Source: Rhodoplanes serenus (GTDB lineage: Bacteria; Pseudomonadota; Alphaproteobacteria; Rhizobiales; Xanthobacteraceae). Taken from it: DNA of 64,000 bases. Below the pieces are notes generated by a model. That model was not told where the DNA came from. It saw only the letters and a list, made by a program, of their open reading frames with translations, and searched no databases. Location: contig WNKV01000022.1 of assembly GCA_009720755.1 (NCBI GenBank), positions 37,278 through 101,277 on the forward strand. Reading direction: 5' to 3'. The number at the start of each line of letters is the position of its first letter. The first letter of the stretch is position 1. The position numbers were made by a program, and so were the translations under genes. Below are positions 44,721 through 54,055 of the stretch, in pieces.

Positions 44721-45419
44721 TCACTCCTCGTCGGACTTGCCGCCGCCGATCTGCTTGAGCTTGGCGAACACCGCCTCGACGTCGAGCTCCTCGCTCGGCC
44801 TGCGCTCCTCGTCCTCCATCGCCTCCTCGGCGCCCGGTCCGGTGGTGACGTCGGCCGGCAGCAGGGTGACGCCGGTCTCGGTCTCGATCGGCTTCTCCTT
44901 GGCGGCGCGGCTGACCTCCATGTCGAGATCGATCTGCGAGCACAGGCCGAGGGTGACGGGGTCGAGCGGCGTGAGGCTGGCCGAGTTCCAGTGGGTGCGT
45001 TCGCGGATCGCCTTAATGGTCGCCTTGGTGGTGCCGACCAGGCGCATCACCTGGCTGTCCTTCAGCTCGGGATGGTTGCGCACGAGCCACAGGATGGCGT
45101 TCGGGCGATCCTGCCGGCGCGACACCGGGGTGTAGCGGGGACCGCGCTTGCGCTTGGCCTCCGGGACCCGCACCTTGGACTCGAGCAGGCGCAACCGCAC
45201 GGCGGTATCCTTCTCGGCCCGCGCGATCTCCTCGCGGCTGAGCTGGCCGGTGACGATGGGGTCGAGCCCCTTGATCCCCTGGGCCGCGTCCCCGTCGGCG
45301 ATGGCCTTCACCTCCAGCGGGTGCAGCTTGCAGAAATCGGCGATCTGATCGAACGACAACGCCGTGTTCTCGACCAACCAGACGGCGGTGGCCTTGGGCA
45401 TGAGCGGCTGGGTGGACAT
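44721..45419 (-). CDS. trcR: Cell-cycle transcriptional regulator TrcR (DUF1013)
   Basis: 232 residues. The N-terminal segment MPKATAVWLVENTALSFDQIADFCKLHPLEVKAIADG and the central NAILWLVRNHPELKDSQVMRLVGTTKATI are two HTH-like units of the DUF1013 family, found in alphaproteobacteria and linked to CtrA/cell-cycle control in Caulobacter and Brucella. The C-terminus is acidic. AGGAG lies 7 nt before the ATG. It is divergent from ispH. Confidence 0.92.
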   Translation of the reverse strand: MSTQPLMPKATAVWLVENTALSFDQIADFCKLHPLEVKAIADGDAAQGIKGLDPIVTGQLSREEIARAEKDTAVRLRLLESKVRVPEAKRKRGPRYTPVSRRQDRPNAILWLVRNHPELKDSQVMRLVGTTKATIKAIRERTHWNSASLTPLDPVTLGLCSQIDLDMEVSRAAKEKPIETETGVTLLPADVTTGPGAEEAMEDEERRPSEELDVEAVFAKLKQIGGGKSDEE

Positions 45420-45436
45420 GGATAAAGCTCCTCTGC

Positions 45437-45460
45437 GCTTCGCCTGCCCGGAGGCGAAGC
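45437..45460 (-). other. Stem-loop in the trcR leader
   Basis: GCTTCGCC-N8-GGCGAAGC, a perfect 8-bp stem, ends 18 nt before the trcR start codon, immediately ahead of the ribosome binding site. Possible post-transcriptional control element. Confidence 0.4.
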
Positions 45461-45493
45461 CCGTCGCGTTCGAGATTTGACGGAATTCGCTCT

Positions 45494-45523
45494 TATATAG
45501 TCGACAGTGCCGTGCCGAGGCAA
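45494..45523 (-). promoter_or_regulatory. Putative trcR promoter
   Basis: On the minus strand TTGCCT (45518-45523), an 18-bp spacer and TATATA (45494-45499), giving a leader of about 70 nt that contains the stem-loop. Confidence 0.5.
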
Positions 45524-45588
45524 CCCGCCGTGGGCCTGCTTGACAGCGCTTCGGGCCAAGGCCACACCCGACCGACGAGGAGACCCCC

Positions 45589-46602
45589 ATGACGCGCCAG
45601 GATGCCGCCATGACCACCCCCGCCGCCGAGAAGCCGCCCCTCGAGGTCCTGCTGTGCTCGCCGCGCGGCTTCTGCGCCGGGGTGGTGCGCGCCGTCGACA
45701 CGGTCGAGCGGGCGCTGGCGCTGTACGGCCCCCCCGTCTACGTGCGGCACGAGATCGTCCACAACCGTTACGTGGTCGAGAGCCTGAAGGCCAAGGGCGC
45801 CGTCTTCGTCGAGGAGCTCGACGAGATCCCGGATACCGACGCCCCGGTGGTGTTCTCGGCCCATGGGGTGCCCAAGACGGTGCCGGAGGCGGCCGCCAAG
45901 CGCAACTTCTTCGCCCTGGACGCCACCTGCCCGCTGGTCTCCAAGGTCCATCGCGAGGCCGAGATCCACCACAAGCGCGGCCGCGAGATCGTGCTGATCG
46001 GCCATGCCGGCCATCCCGAGGTCGAAGGCACCATGGGGCAGCTTCCGCCCGGCGCCATGACGCTGGTGGAGACCGTCGCGGATGTCGAGCGGCTGACCCC
46101 GCGCGACCCCTCGAAGCTCGCCTACGTGACCCAGACGACGCTGTCGATCGACGACTGCACCCAGATCATCGCGGCGCTGACCCGCCGGTTCCCCGAGATC
46201 GTCGCCCCCCACAAGGAAGACATCTGCTACGCCACCACCAACCGCCAGGAGGCGGTGAAGTCGGTGGCGCCGCGGGTCGACGCGCTGATCGTGGTGGGGG
46301 CGCCGAACTCCTCCAACTCGAAGCGCCTCCAGGAGGTCGCCGAGCGGGCCGGCTGCCCGCATGCGCAGCTCGTCCAGCGCGCCGGCGAGATCGACTGGAC
46401 CAAGCTCGCCGGCATCCGCCGGCTCGGCCTCACCGCCGGCGCCTCGGCCCCCGAGGTGATCGTCGAGGAGATCATCGACGCCTTCGCGGAGCGCTACGCC
46501 GTCACGGTCGAGACGGTGTCGGGCGCCACCGAGAGCATGTTCTTCCCGCTGCCACGCCAGCTCCGCGAGCTCGACAAGGCGGCCGACACGGCCGCCGAGT
46601 GA
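45589..46602 (+). CDS. ispH: 4-hydroxy-3-methylbut-2-enyl diphosphate reductase (IspH)
   Basis: 337 residues. The three [4Fe-4S] cysteines are in [24 protein letters not shown] and [10 protein letters not shown], with the catalytic Glu in [10 protein letters not shown]. Last step of the MEP pathway, making IPP and DMAPP. The start follows GAGGAG by 6 nt; a second Met eight codons in is less likely. It is 177 bp upstream of thrB, a neighbour pair common in Hyphomicrobiales. Confidence 0.97.
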   Translation: MTRQDAAMTTPAAEKPPLEVLLCSPRGFCAGVVRAVDTVERALALYGPPVYVRHEIVHNRYVVESLKAKGAVFVEELDEIPDTDAPVVFSAHGVPKTVPEAAAKRNFFALDATCPLVSKVHREAEIHHKRGREIVLIGHAGHPEVEGTMGQLPPGAMTLVETVADVERLTPRDPSKLAYVTQTTLSIDDCTQIIAALTRRFPEIVAPHKEDICYATTNRQEAVKSVAPRVDALIVVGAPNSSNSKRLQEVAERAGCPHAQLVQRAGEIDWTKLAGIRRLGLTAGASAPEVIVEEIIDAFAERYAVTVETVSGATESMFFPLPRQLRELDKAADTAAE

Positions 46603-46779
46603 CCGACGGACTTCGTCGTCAGCCTCCGGCGTCGGCGCCGGCGCGACCCGGCCATTCCATCACGTGCGATAGACATCGTCGCCTCGAGGATGGATACGCG
46701 GATGGCGCCCGCGTATGACGGGCCATCGGTCGACGGGCATCGGTCTCGATGACCGGCGACATTTCATCTCGGGGGATCG

Positions 46780-47766
46780 ATGGCCGTCTACACCGACGTC
46801 ACGGCCGACGAGTTGCAGGCGTTTCTCGGTGACTACGATCTCGGCGACCTCCTGTCCTACAAGGGGATCGCCGAGGGCGTGGAGAACTCGAACTTCCTCC
46901 TGCACACGACGCGCGGCCACTTCATTCTGACGCTGTACGAGAAGCGCGTCGCCGCCGGCGATCTGCCGTTCTTCATCGCCCTGATGGAGCACCTGGCGGC
47001 GCGCGGGCTCGACTGCCCGCAGCCGGTGAAGACCCGGGCCGGCACGGCGCTCGGCCGCCTCGCCGGACGGCCGGCCGCCATCGTGACCTTCCTGGACGGC
47101 GTCTCGGTGCGCCGCCCGACCGTCGAGCACTGCGGCGCCCTCGGCGGCGCGCTCGCGGCCCTCCACCGCGCCGGCCTCGACTTTCCGATGGAGCGTCGCA
47201 ACGCCCTCTCGGTGGAGGGCTGGCGGCCGCTGTTCGAGAGCGCCCGCGCCCGCGCCGACAGCGTCGCCCCCGGTCTCGCCGGCACCATCGCGACCGCGCT
47301 CGCGGCGCTCGAAGCCGGCTGGCCGACCGAGCTTCCGCGCGGGGTCATCCATGCGGATCTGTTCCCCGACAACGTCTTCTTCCTCGACGGACGGGTCTCC
47401 GGGCTGATCGACTTCTACTTCGCCTGCACCGACACCCTCGCCTACGACGTGGCGGTCTGCCTCAATGCCTGGTGCTTCGAGCCCGACCATGCCTACAACG
47501 TCACCAAGGGCCGGGCGCTGCTCGACGGTTACGCCGCGGTGCGGCCGCTGTCGGCGGCCGAGCGCGCCGCCTTCCCGGTGCTGTGCCGCGGGGCCGCGCT
47601 GCGCTTCCTGCTCACCCGGCTCGTCGATTGGTTCGCGGTGCCGGCCGGCGCGCTGGTGCGCCCCAAGGACCCGACCGAGTACTACCGCAAGCTGCGCTTC
47701 CACCTGGCGGTCGACGGCCCGCGCGACTATGGCTTCGACACCGTGCCGGAGCGCGTGACGTCGTGA
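46780..47766 (+). CDS. thrB: Homoserine kinase, ThrB type II
   Basis: 328 residues of the aminoglycoside-phosphotransferase-like homoserine kinase found in alphaproteobacteria and pseudomonads, not the GHMP type. The N-terminal [20 protein letters not shown] and the catalytic loop [14 protein letters not shown], followed by [11 protein letters not shown], are diagnostic. It phosphorylates homoserine on the way to threonine. Its stop overlaps the rnhA start (GTGA), so the two are translationally coupled. Confidence 0.95.
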   Translation: MAVYTDVTADELQAFLGDYDLGDLLSYKGIAEGVENSNFLLHTTRGHFILTLYEKRVAAGDLPFFIALMEHLAARGLDCPQPVKTRAGTALGRLAGRPAAIVTFLDGVSVRRPTVEHCGALGGALAALHRAGLDFPMERRNALSVEGWRPLFESARARADSVAPGLAGTIATALAALEAGWPTELPRGVIHADLFPDNVFFLDGRVSGLIDFYFACTDTLAYDVAVCLNAWCFEPDHAYNVTKGRALLDGYAAVRPLSAAERAAFPVLCRGAALRFLLTRLVDWFAVPAGALVRPKDPTEYYRKLRFHLAVDGPRDYGFDTVPERVTS

Positions 47767-48287
47767 CGGAGGCGAGGACGGGCACGGGGACGGCCGGCGC
47801 CGACGGCACCAACGGCGCCAAGCGGGTGACGATCCACACCGACGGGGCCTGCTCGGGCAATCCGGGACCGGGCGGCTGGGGCGCCATCCTGGAATGGGAC
47901 GGCCGCTCGCGCGAGCTGAAGGGGGCCGAGCCGCAGACCACCAACAACCGCATGGAGCTGACTGCCGCCATCATGGCGCTGGAGGCGCTCCGCCGCCCCT
48001 GCGCGGTCGACCTGCACACCGACAGCCAGTATCTCCGCCAGGGCATCACCGCCTGGATTCACGGCTGGAAGCGCAACGGCTGGAAGACCGCCGACAAGAA
48101 GCCGGTCAAGAACGTCGATCTGTGGCAGCGGCTCGATGCCGCCATCGGCCGCCATCAGGTGCGCTGGCACTGGGTGCGCGGCCATGCCGGCCACGACCTC
48201 AACGAACGGGCCGACGCGCTCGCCCGCGAGGCGATCGCCGAGCTGCGCGCCGCCGCGCGGGAGCGGGCGGCGGGCACCTCGGGGTGA
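47763..48287 (+). CDS. rnhA: Ribonuclease HI
   Basis: 174 residues from a GTG at 47763 that overlaps the thrB stop. The DEDD residues are in [34 protein letters not shown] and LNERADALA. It degrades RNA in RNA:DNA hybrids. The first 20 residues are a Thr/Gly/Ala linker. The ispH-thrB-rnhA order is conserved in related genomes. Confidence 0.96.
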   Translation: MTEARTGTGTAGADGTNGAKRVTIHTDGACSGNPGPGGWGAILEWDGRSRELKGAEPQTTNNRMELTAAIMALEALRRPCAVDLHTDSQYLRQGITAWIHGWKRNGWKTADKKPVKNVDLWQRLDAAIGRHQVRWHWVRGHAGHDLNERADALAREAIAELRAAARERAAGTSG

Positions 48288-48343
48288 CGACGCGGCGGGC
48301 GGCCGTCCGGGTCCGACGCGGACCCCGCGACGCGGCTCGCCCC

Positions 48344-48566
48344 CTATGAGATCCTCGTCGGCCACGGTGCCCCGCACCCAGCGGCATTCGAGCCGCCCGG
48401 GGTCGGGATCGATCCGCCACACGGCGATCAGCCGCTCGCGCTCGGGCCGCCGGCGCACCGTCAGCCGGACGATCTCGGCCGCGGGACGCACCGCGGCCCG
48501 CCACCGGGTGGTCGGCCCGATATAGTGGGGAAACCGGACGATCCGGTTGCGATCGGTCTGGGTCAT
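48344..48566 (-). CDS. Small conserved-looking protein with hairpin-buried RBS, 3' end unresolved
   Basis: Starts MTQTDRNRIVRFPHYIGPTTRW and continues AAEIVRLTVRRRPERERLIAVWRIDPDPGRLECRWV, which looks like real protein (mixed hydrophobic and charged strands) and which I believe resembles short hypothetical proteins of Hyphomicrobiales. The frame as it stands has no stop until 47727, running antisense through all of rnhA with a low-complexity Pro/Arg/Gly sequence. A one-base shift near the end of the good part would stop at TAG (48344-48346), giving about 74 residues. The end used here assumes that shift. The ribosome binding site GGGAGGTG is perfect but sits in a 10-bp stem. Confidence 0.45.
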
Positions 48567-48570
48567 GTCT

Positions 48571-48603
48571 CACCTCCCGGACGCCCCGGCGGGCCGGGAG
48601 GTG
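48571..48603 (-). promoter_or_regulatory. Hairpin sequestering a strong Shine-Dalgarno site
   Basis: On the minus strand CACCTCCCGG, a 13-nt loop and CCGGGAGGTG form a perfect 10-bp stem. The 3' arm contains GGAGGTG, placed 4 nt before the ATG at 48566. In RNA the ribosome binding site would be fully paired, as in RNA thermometers or protein-controlled leaders. Nothing else is seen in 48604-48960. Confidence 0.6.
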
Positions 48604-48960
48604 AGCCGGACGGGTCTATGCCCTGCCGGGTCGCGCTCGCCGGCGGGCGCCGGTGGCGGTCCTGCTCGACTGTGTCGGCGTCCGACGCGACCCGCATGGG
48701 CGCGCCGGACTGCGACTAGGGCCGCCGTCCATGGATCGATGTCTCGGGTTGAACGGCTCCGACGACCGGAGCCGGGCGCCGGGATGCGCTTGCCGGCGGT
48801 GGCTGTCAACCCGCAGAGTGCTGGCGCGGGCCGGCCGGCGGCGTCGGACAGGGGATTGCGCGACACCTGGAGCGTCACGCGGCATCGGCGCGCCCGCCGA
48901 CCGCGTTCACGGTGCCCCGTCGGGATCGAAAAAAGCTCAGAGAGGCTCAGGGAGGGAAAA

Positions 48961-49037
48961 TGGCGCGCCCGGAACGATTCGAACGTCCGACCCCCAGATT
49001 CGTAGTCTGGTGCTCTATCCAGCTGAGCTACGGGCGC
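48961..49037 (-). tRNA. tRNA-Arg (ACG)
   Basis: Minus-strand cloverleaf: acceptor GCGCCCG paired with CGGGCGC, D-arm GTAGCTCAGCTGGATAGAGC, anticodon stem CAGAC-T-ACG-AA-TCTG with anticodon ACG, T-arm GGACGTTCGAATCGTTC, discriminator G and encoded CCA. A34 is normally edited to inosine by TadA to read CGN codons. Confidence 0.96.
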
Positions 49038-49088
49038 TTGCCGTGCCGCCCGCATGGCGTCCGAGGGACACCGGGGCGCGGCGACGCA

Positions 49089-49117
49089 TAGCTAGCGACT
49101 CGCCGCGGCCTTGGCAA
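49089..49117 (-). promoter_or_regulatory. Putative promoter of tRNA-Arg
   Basis: On the minus strand TTGCCA (49112-49117), a 17-bp spacer and TAGCTA (49089-49094), about 50 bp before the tRNA. It shares the TTGCCA -35 with tRNA-Gly. Confidence 0.4.
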
Positions 49118-49162
49118 GCCGTCGATGACGAATGCCTGTCGGCCGGGTGAAGAGAGGCGGCC

Positions 49163-50782
49163 TCAGGCCCGGGCACGCTGGTCGCGGCGGTCCTGGAGAT
49201 CGACGGGACGGTCCGGGATGGCGATCCGGAAGGTCGCCCCGAGCGTCCCCTCGACGAGACCGATCTCGCCGCCGTGCAGCCGCACCAGCTCGGCCGCGAT
49301 GGCGAGGCCGAGGCCCGTGCCGCCCGAGCGGGTGGAACCGCGGAACGCCTCGAACAGGTGCTCGCGCGCCCGCGTCGTCAGGCCGGGTCCCGTGTCGGAC
49401 ACCTCCAGCACCACCACGCTGCCCTCGCGCCGGCCGCTGATGCGGATCTGGTCGCGGGCCGGATCGTTGGGCGCGCGCCCCTCCAGCGCCTGGACGGCGT
49501 TGCGGACGAGGTTGATCAACACCCGCAGCATCTGGTCGTAGTCGACATCGAGCGTCAGGCCGCGCTCGACCGCCGTCACCCAGCCGATCGGCCCATCCGG
49601 CGCGACGCCGAGCGAATCACGGACCTCCTCGACCAGCGCCTCCACCGACACCGGCTTGCGGTCGGGCGCCGGCTCCTGGGCCCGGCCATAGGCGAGCGTC
49701 GTCTCGCAAAAGGCGATCGCTCGCTCCAGGGCCAGCACCAGCTTGGGGGCGAAGCGCTGCACCTGCGGGTCCGCGATGGTGGCGAGCCGATCCGAGATGA
49801 GCTGCGCCGAGTTGAGCAGGTTGCGCAGGTCGTGGTTGATCTTCGACACCGCCAGCCCGAGCGCCGCCAGGCGGTAGCGCTCCGCCAGCATCGAGGCGAG
49901 CTCGGTCTGCATGGCGGCGAGTTCGCGCTCGGCGATGCCCAGCTCGTCGGCCCGGGTCGAGCGGCGGACGATGCGGTTCGGGTTCTCCGGATTGGCCCGG
50001 AACGCCGTCATGTTGGCGATGATCCGGTGCAGCGGCTGCACGAACAGCACGTGCAGGGTGAGGTAGACCAGCGCCGCCGTGATGCACGAGATGATCAGCG
50101 ACACCAGCAGCACGTTGCGCGAGTACCGCCACATCGCCTGCTGGAGCGGACCGGCCTCGACCACGATCTCGACGAACTCGCCGCCCATCGGGGCGGCGCC
50201 GGCGGCCCGGATCAGGTCGTCGGGATCGATGACCAGAAGCGTCGCGAAGGCGTCGACGATCGCCGGCACGACGCCGACCTTGCGGATGTCGACGTCCTGG
50301 CTCACCGCCTCGGGCACCTCGCGGGTGGCCAGCAGGCGGCGCTGGCCGCCGATCTTCATGGCGACCGCCCTGGCCCCGATGCTGTCGAGAAGCTGGCGGC
50401 CGAGGCTGTCCGGCACCGTGCCACTCGGCGCCGCCTCCAGCACCAGGGCAGCCGTGTGGGCGGCGGCGAGCCGGTCGCTGAGCCAGCTCAGGCGGAAATT
50501 GGCGATCGAAGGGAGATAGATCAGCACCTCGGCGATCATCACGAACAGGATGGTCAGGACGAGGAGGCGGGCCGACAGGCCGAACCGCGGCGCCACGTCG
50601 TCGGCCGGGCGTGCCCCGTCGGCCGCCGCCCCCGCCGCCCCCTGGGGGGGCGTCGTCACGGCGTCCGGAACCGCCCGGTCACGCGCCGGGAGGCCGGGCG
50701 CAGAGCCATACGCGGAACCCTCCCGCGGCAGCCCCTCCCGGGGGTGCGGGTCGCGCGCGTGCGGAGACGTCTCGGCGTCCAT
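49163..50782 (-). CDS. Orphan sensor histidine kinase
   Basis: 539 residues. A Pro/Ala-rich cytoplasmic N-terminus (1-70), TM1 at 72-92, a periplasmic sensor of about 130 residues, TM2 at 224-247, a HAMP-like linker, then a dimerisation region with the likely phosphorylated H317 in KINHDLRNLLNSAQ. The ATP-binding domain has the N box NLVRNAVQAL (424-433), G1 DTGPGL (463-468) and G2 GGTGLGLAI (488-496). The H box with Asp-Leu-Arg-Asn after His is that of HPK4/NtrB-like kinases. No response regulator is encoded nearby. The start MDAETSPHARDP is chosen over a longer Arg-rich extension. Confidence 0.9.
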   Translation of the reverse strand: MDAETSPHARDPHPREGLPREGSAYGSAPGLPARDRAVPDAVTTPPQGAAGAAADGARPADDVAPRFGLSARLLVLTILFVMIAEVLIYLPSIANFRLSWLSDRLAAAHTAALVLEAAPSGTVPDSLGRQLLDSIGARAVAMKIGGQRRLLATREVPEAVSQDVDIRKVGVVPAIVDAFATLLVIDPDDLIRAAGAAPMGGEFVEIVVEAGPLQQAMWRYSRNVLLVSLIISCITAALVYLTLHVLFVQPLHRIIANMTAFRANPENPNRIVRRSTRADELGIAERELAAMQTELASMLAERYRLAALGLAVSKINHDLRNLLNSAQLISDRLATIADPQVQRFAPKLVLALERAIAFCETTLAYGRAQEPAPDRKPVSVEALVEEVRDSLGVAPDGPIGWVTAVERGLTLDVDYDQMLRVLINLVRNAVQALEGRAPNDPARDQIRISGRREGSVVVLEVSDTGPGLTTRAREHLFEAFRGSTRSGGTGLGLAIAAELVRLHGGEIGLVEGTLGATFRIAIPDRPVDLQDRRDQRARA

Positions 50783-51250
50783 CAGTCCAACCGACCCAAC
50801 GAGCCGACCGCCCGGAGCACCCCCGGAAGCGGCCCCCTCCCCCACCAGCGTTGCGAGCGGCCGTGTCCCGGGTGCGACAGAAGCCCGGTGCCACTGCGTC
50901 CGCCTGCGGTCCGCCGGCACGGCACGCGCGTCCCCGACGAGGCGGGTCCCGATCGAAGCGAGGATGCTCGGCCCCGCCCAGCGGGGCGCGACGCGACGTG
51001 CTGAAGATCCCGGGTCGACTCGGGACCCATCGGGGGATGATCCGCGTGGGTGCCCACAAGATTAACACTGTGATTACGGCCGCGCCGTGTCGTCGGTTCA
51101 GAGCCGCCAGGATTTTCGGCGCGGCGCAACCATTGTTACCGAGAGGCGGCGAAAATGCGATACCACCGAACGCGCACGACATGGTTGCATGACGAATTCG
51201 ATTCGCGAAGAGGTTATCGTCTCGGTCCGGCACGGCGGCAACCCCTCGCA

Positions 51251-51279
51251 TTGACGGGGCTGGCCCCCTCCCGTATAAG
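51251..51279 (+). promoter_or_regulatory. Sigma-70 promoter of rpmH-rnpA-yidC
   Basis: TTGACG (51251-51256), an exact 17-bp spacer and TATAAG (51274-51279). It lies about 115 bp before rpmH. This is the best sigma-70 promoter in the window. The region 50783-51250 between the divergent kinase gene and this promoter holds nothing else I can support. Confidence 0.75.
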
Positions 51280-51395
51280 CCGGCCTGAATTTTCGGCCGC
51301 GCCGATCCCCGAACAGCGCCGATCTTGCGGACCGTAGCCGATCAGGCGCCGGCGTCCGAAGCGTCCGGCCGACACGAAAAGCGGAGTGAAGACCC

Positions 51396-51530
51396 GTGAA
51401 GCGGACCTATCAGCCGAGCAAGTTGGTGCGGAAGCGCCGCCACGGCTTTCGTGCCCGGATGGCCACCAAGGGCGGCCGCCAGGTCCTCAACGCCCGGCGC
51501 GCGCGCGGCCGCAAGCGGCTCAGCGCGTGA
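51396..51530 (+). CDS. rpmH: 50S ribosomal protein L34
   Basis: 44 residues, [20 protein letters not shown]...GRKRLSA, a nearly invariant protein of the large subunit. It starts at a GTG with GCGGAGTGAAG upstream. As in most bacteria it heads the rpmH-rnpA-yidC run; dnaA is not next to it here. Confidence 0.97.
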   Translation: MKRTYQPSKLVRKRRHGFRARMATKGGRQVLNARRARGRKRLSA

Positions 51531-51560
51531 GCGTGCCGATGCCGACCGAGCGTCCCCGCG

Positions 51561-52037
51561 ATGCAACGGTTGCGGCAACGGTCCGACTTCCTCGCCGCCC
51601 GCGACGGCGCCAAGGCTCCGACGCCCGCGTTCGTGCTTCAGGCACGGGCGCGCGGTGACGACGGCCCGCCACGGGTCGGCTTCACGGTCACCAAGAAGGT
51701 GGGCACCGCGGTGGAGCGCAACCGCGTGCGTCGTCGTTTGCGCGAGATCGTGCGGCTTTCCGCCGCGGATCGACTGCGGGACGGCAACGACTACGTGATG
51801 ATCGGCCGGCGCGCTGCTCTCGACCGGCCATTCGACCGTTGCGTCGCGGACTTCGTCGGCGCCGTCAAGCGGGTGCACGGGCTTCCACGCGGGCCCGGCC
51901 GGCCCTCGCCGGCGCCGCAAGACCCGCCTTCCGACGACGCGCGTCCGCACGATCCGCGCTCACAGGACCGGCCCCCGCACGACGGCGGCCACAGCCAGAA
52001 ACCCGATCGGCGGCCGACCGCCCGAGCTCTCCCATGA
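51561..52037 (+). CDS. rnpA: Ribonuclease P protein component, extended C-terminus
   Basis: 158 residues. The RnpA fold occupies about 1-108, with the RNR motif in [19 protein letters not shown]. It helps the RNase P RNA mature tRNA 5' ends. A further 50 residues, rich in Pro, Asp, His and Gln ([20 protein letters not shown]), have no counterpart in short RnpA proteins and are probably disordered. The stop overlaps the yidC start (ATGA). Confidence 0.95.
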   Translation: MQRLRQRSDFLAARDGAKAPTPAFVLQARARGDDGPPRVGFTVTKKVGTAVERNRVRRRLREIVRLSAADRLRDGNDYVMIGRRAALDRPFDRCVADFVGAVKRVHGLPRGPGRPSPAPQDPPSDDARPHDPRSQDRPPHDGGHSQKPDRRPTARALP

Positions 52038-53872
52038 ACGAACAGAAGAACGTCCTCCTGGCCATCGCCCTGTCGGCGGTCGTGCTGATCGTCTGGCAGT
52101 ACTTCTTCGGCATGCCGCAGATCGACAAGCAGCGGCAGATCCAGCAGCAGCAGGCCCAGCAACAGGCTCAGCCGGGCACGCCGGCCCAGCCCGGCAGCCC
52201 GTCGGCCCCCGGCAGCACCGCGCCGACGCCTGGCACGGCCGGCGCTCCGCCGGTGCCCGGCCAGGTGGCGCCGACGGCCGAGCGGTCGCGCGAGCAGGTG
52301 CTCGCCGCCGGCCCGCGCGTCTCCGTCGAGACCCCCAACATCCGCGGCTCCATCGCCCTCAAGGGCGCCCGCATCGACGACGTGTCGCTGACCCGCTTCC
52401 GCGAGACCGTCGATCCCAAGTCGCCCGCCATCGTGCTGCTGTCGCCGTCCGGCACGCCGCATCCGTTCTACGCCGAGTTCGGCTGGGTCGCCGCCGCCGG
52501 CGGCGCCGTGAAGCTCCCCAACGCCGAGACGGTGTGGCGCCAGGACGGCACCGGCCCGCTGACGCCGGAGCGGCCCGTCACGCTCGTCTGGGACAATGGC
52601 GAGGGCCTGGAGTTCCGCCGCACCGTCACGGTGGACGACCGCTTCCTGTTCTCCGTCAAGGACGAGGTGGTGAACAAGACCGAGGCGCCGGTCACGCTCT
52701 ATCCGTACGCCCTGGTGTCGCGCCACGGCACGCCGCAGACGCTCGGCTACTACATCCTGCACGAGGGCCTGATCGGCGTGCTCGGCGATCAGGGCTTGCA
52801 GGAGGTCACCTACGCGACCATCCAGGACAAGAAGGTGATGCCCTTCAAGGTCACCAATGCGTGGCTCGGCATCACCGACAAGTACTGGGCCGCCACCCTG
52901 CTGCCCGACACCAGCGCGAGCCTGCAAGCCAAGTTCTCGGCCGGCGCGATCGGCACCCTGAAGACCTTCCAGACCGACTACCTGCTCGACCCGCAGACCA
53001 TCCAGCCGGGCCAGACCGGCAGCGCCTCGGGCCGGCTGTTCGCCGGCGCCAAGGAGGTCTCGACCGTCGACGCCTACGACAAGGCCCTCAAGCTCAACCG
53101 CTTCGAGCTGCTCATCGACTGGGGATGGTTCTACTTCATCACCAAGCCGATGTTCTGGACCATCGACTTTCTGTTCCAGTGGACCCACAATTTCGGCATC
53201 GCCATCCTGCTGGTCACGGTGCTGATCAAGCTGGTGTTCTTCCCGCTGGCCAACAAGTCCTACGCCTCGATGGCAAAGATGAAGGCCGTGCAGCCGCAGA
53301 TGCAGGCGCTGCGCGACCGCTATCCGGACGACAAGGTCAAGCAGCAGCAGGAGCTGATGGAGCTCTACAAGCGGGAGAAGATCAACCCGATCGCCGGCTG
53401 CTGGCCGGTGCTGATCCAGATCCCGGTGTTCTTCGCGCTCTACAAGGTGCTGTTCGTCACCATCGAGATGCGGCACGCGCCGTTCTTCGGCTGGATTCAG
53501 GACCTCTCGGCGCCCGATCCGACCACGGTGTTCAACCTGTTCGGCCTGCTGCCGTTCGACCCCACCGTGGTGCCGGTGATCGGCTCGTTCCTGCATCTCG
53601 GCGCGTGGCCGCTCATCATGGGCGTCACCATGTGGGTGCAGATGAAGCTCAACCCGGCGCCGCCGGACCCGACCCAGAAGATGATCTTCGACTGGATGCC
53701 GATCATCTTCACCTTCATGCTGGCGAGCTTCTCGGCCGGGCTGGTGATCTACTGGGCGTGGAACAACCTGCTGTCGGTGATCCAGCAGGCGGTGATCATG
53801 CGCAAGAACGGCGCCAAGATCGAGCTGTTCGACAACATCAAGGCGATCATCCCGAAGCGGAAGGCCGAGTAG
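52034..53872 (+). CDS. yidC: Membrane protein insertase YidC
   Basis: 612 residues. N-terminal membrane anchor ([21 protein letters not shown]), a Gln- then Pro-rich linker (about residues 36-85), the large periplasmic P1 beta domain, then the conserved insertase core from about 365 ([21 protein letters not shown] and [20 protein letters not shown] [12 protein letters not shown]). It inserts and folds inner-membrane proteins alone or with SecYEG. Translationally coupled to rnpA by ATGA. Confidence 0.96.
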   Translation: MNEQKNVLLAIALSAVVLIVWQYFFGMPQIDKQRQIQQQQAQQQAQPGTPAQPGSPSAPGSTAPTPGTAGAPPVPGQVAPTAERSREQVLAAGPRVSVETPNIRGSIALKGARIDDVSLTRFRETVDPKSPAIVLLSPSGTPHPFYAEFGWVAAAGGAVKLPNAETVWRQDGTGPLTPERPVTLVWDNGEGLEFRRTVTVDDRFLFSVKDEVVNKTEAPVTLYPYALVSRHGTPQTLGYYILHEGLIGVLGDQGLQEVTYATIQDKKVMPFKVTNAWLGITDKYWAATLLPDTSASLQAKFSAGAIGTLKTFQTDYLLDPQTIQPGQTGSASGRLFAGAKEVSTVDAYDKALKLNRFELLIDWGWFYFITKPMFWTIDFLFQWTHNFGIAILLVTVLIKLVFFPLANKSYASMAKMKAVQPQMQALRDRYPDDKVKQQQELMELYKREKINPIAGCWPVLIQIPVFFALYKVLFVTIEMRHAPFFGWIQDLSAPDPTTVFNLFGLLPFDPTVVPVIGSFLHLGAWPLIMGVTMWVQMKLNPAPPDPTQKMIFDWMPIIFTFMLASFSAGLVIYWAWNNLLSVIQQAVIMRKNGAKIELFDNIKAIIPKRKAE

Positions 53873-53900
53873 GGCGACGCCCTGCTCCCTTCATCGACTG

Positions 53901-53975
53901 CGTCGTCATGGCCGGGCTCGTCCCGGCCATCCACGTCTTGCGGGGCCTGCGTCGAGCAGGGGCGACGACATGACG
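53901..53975. repeat. Dispersed intergenic repeat (RIME-like)
   Basis: The unit begins CGTCGTCATGGCCGGGCTCG, contains CCCGGCCATCCACGTCTTG, and ends ACGACATGACG. Its ends carry CGTCATG (53904-53910) and CATGACG (53969-53975) as inverted repeats. From memory of the group, this is a very common repeat of Bradyrhizobium-like genomes. It lies between yidC and yihA. Confidence 0.6.
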
Positions 53976-54055
53976 GCCCGGCACGCCGTCGGGCTCGATG
54001 TTGCCGGGCTCGACGCTGCCGTGCTCGACGCCCCCGAGGCTGGATCACCGCCGCC

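Noticed and set aside
48570..49055. Minus-strand frame containing VAQLDRAPDYESGGRTFESF
   Set aside because: This is the well-known false translation of a tRNA gene (here tRNA-Arg); it is not a protein.
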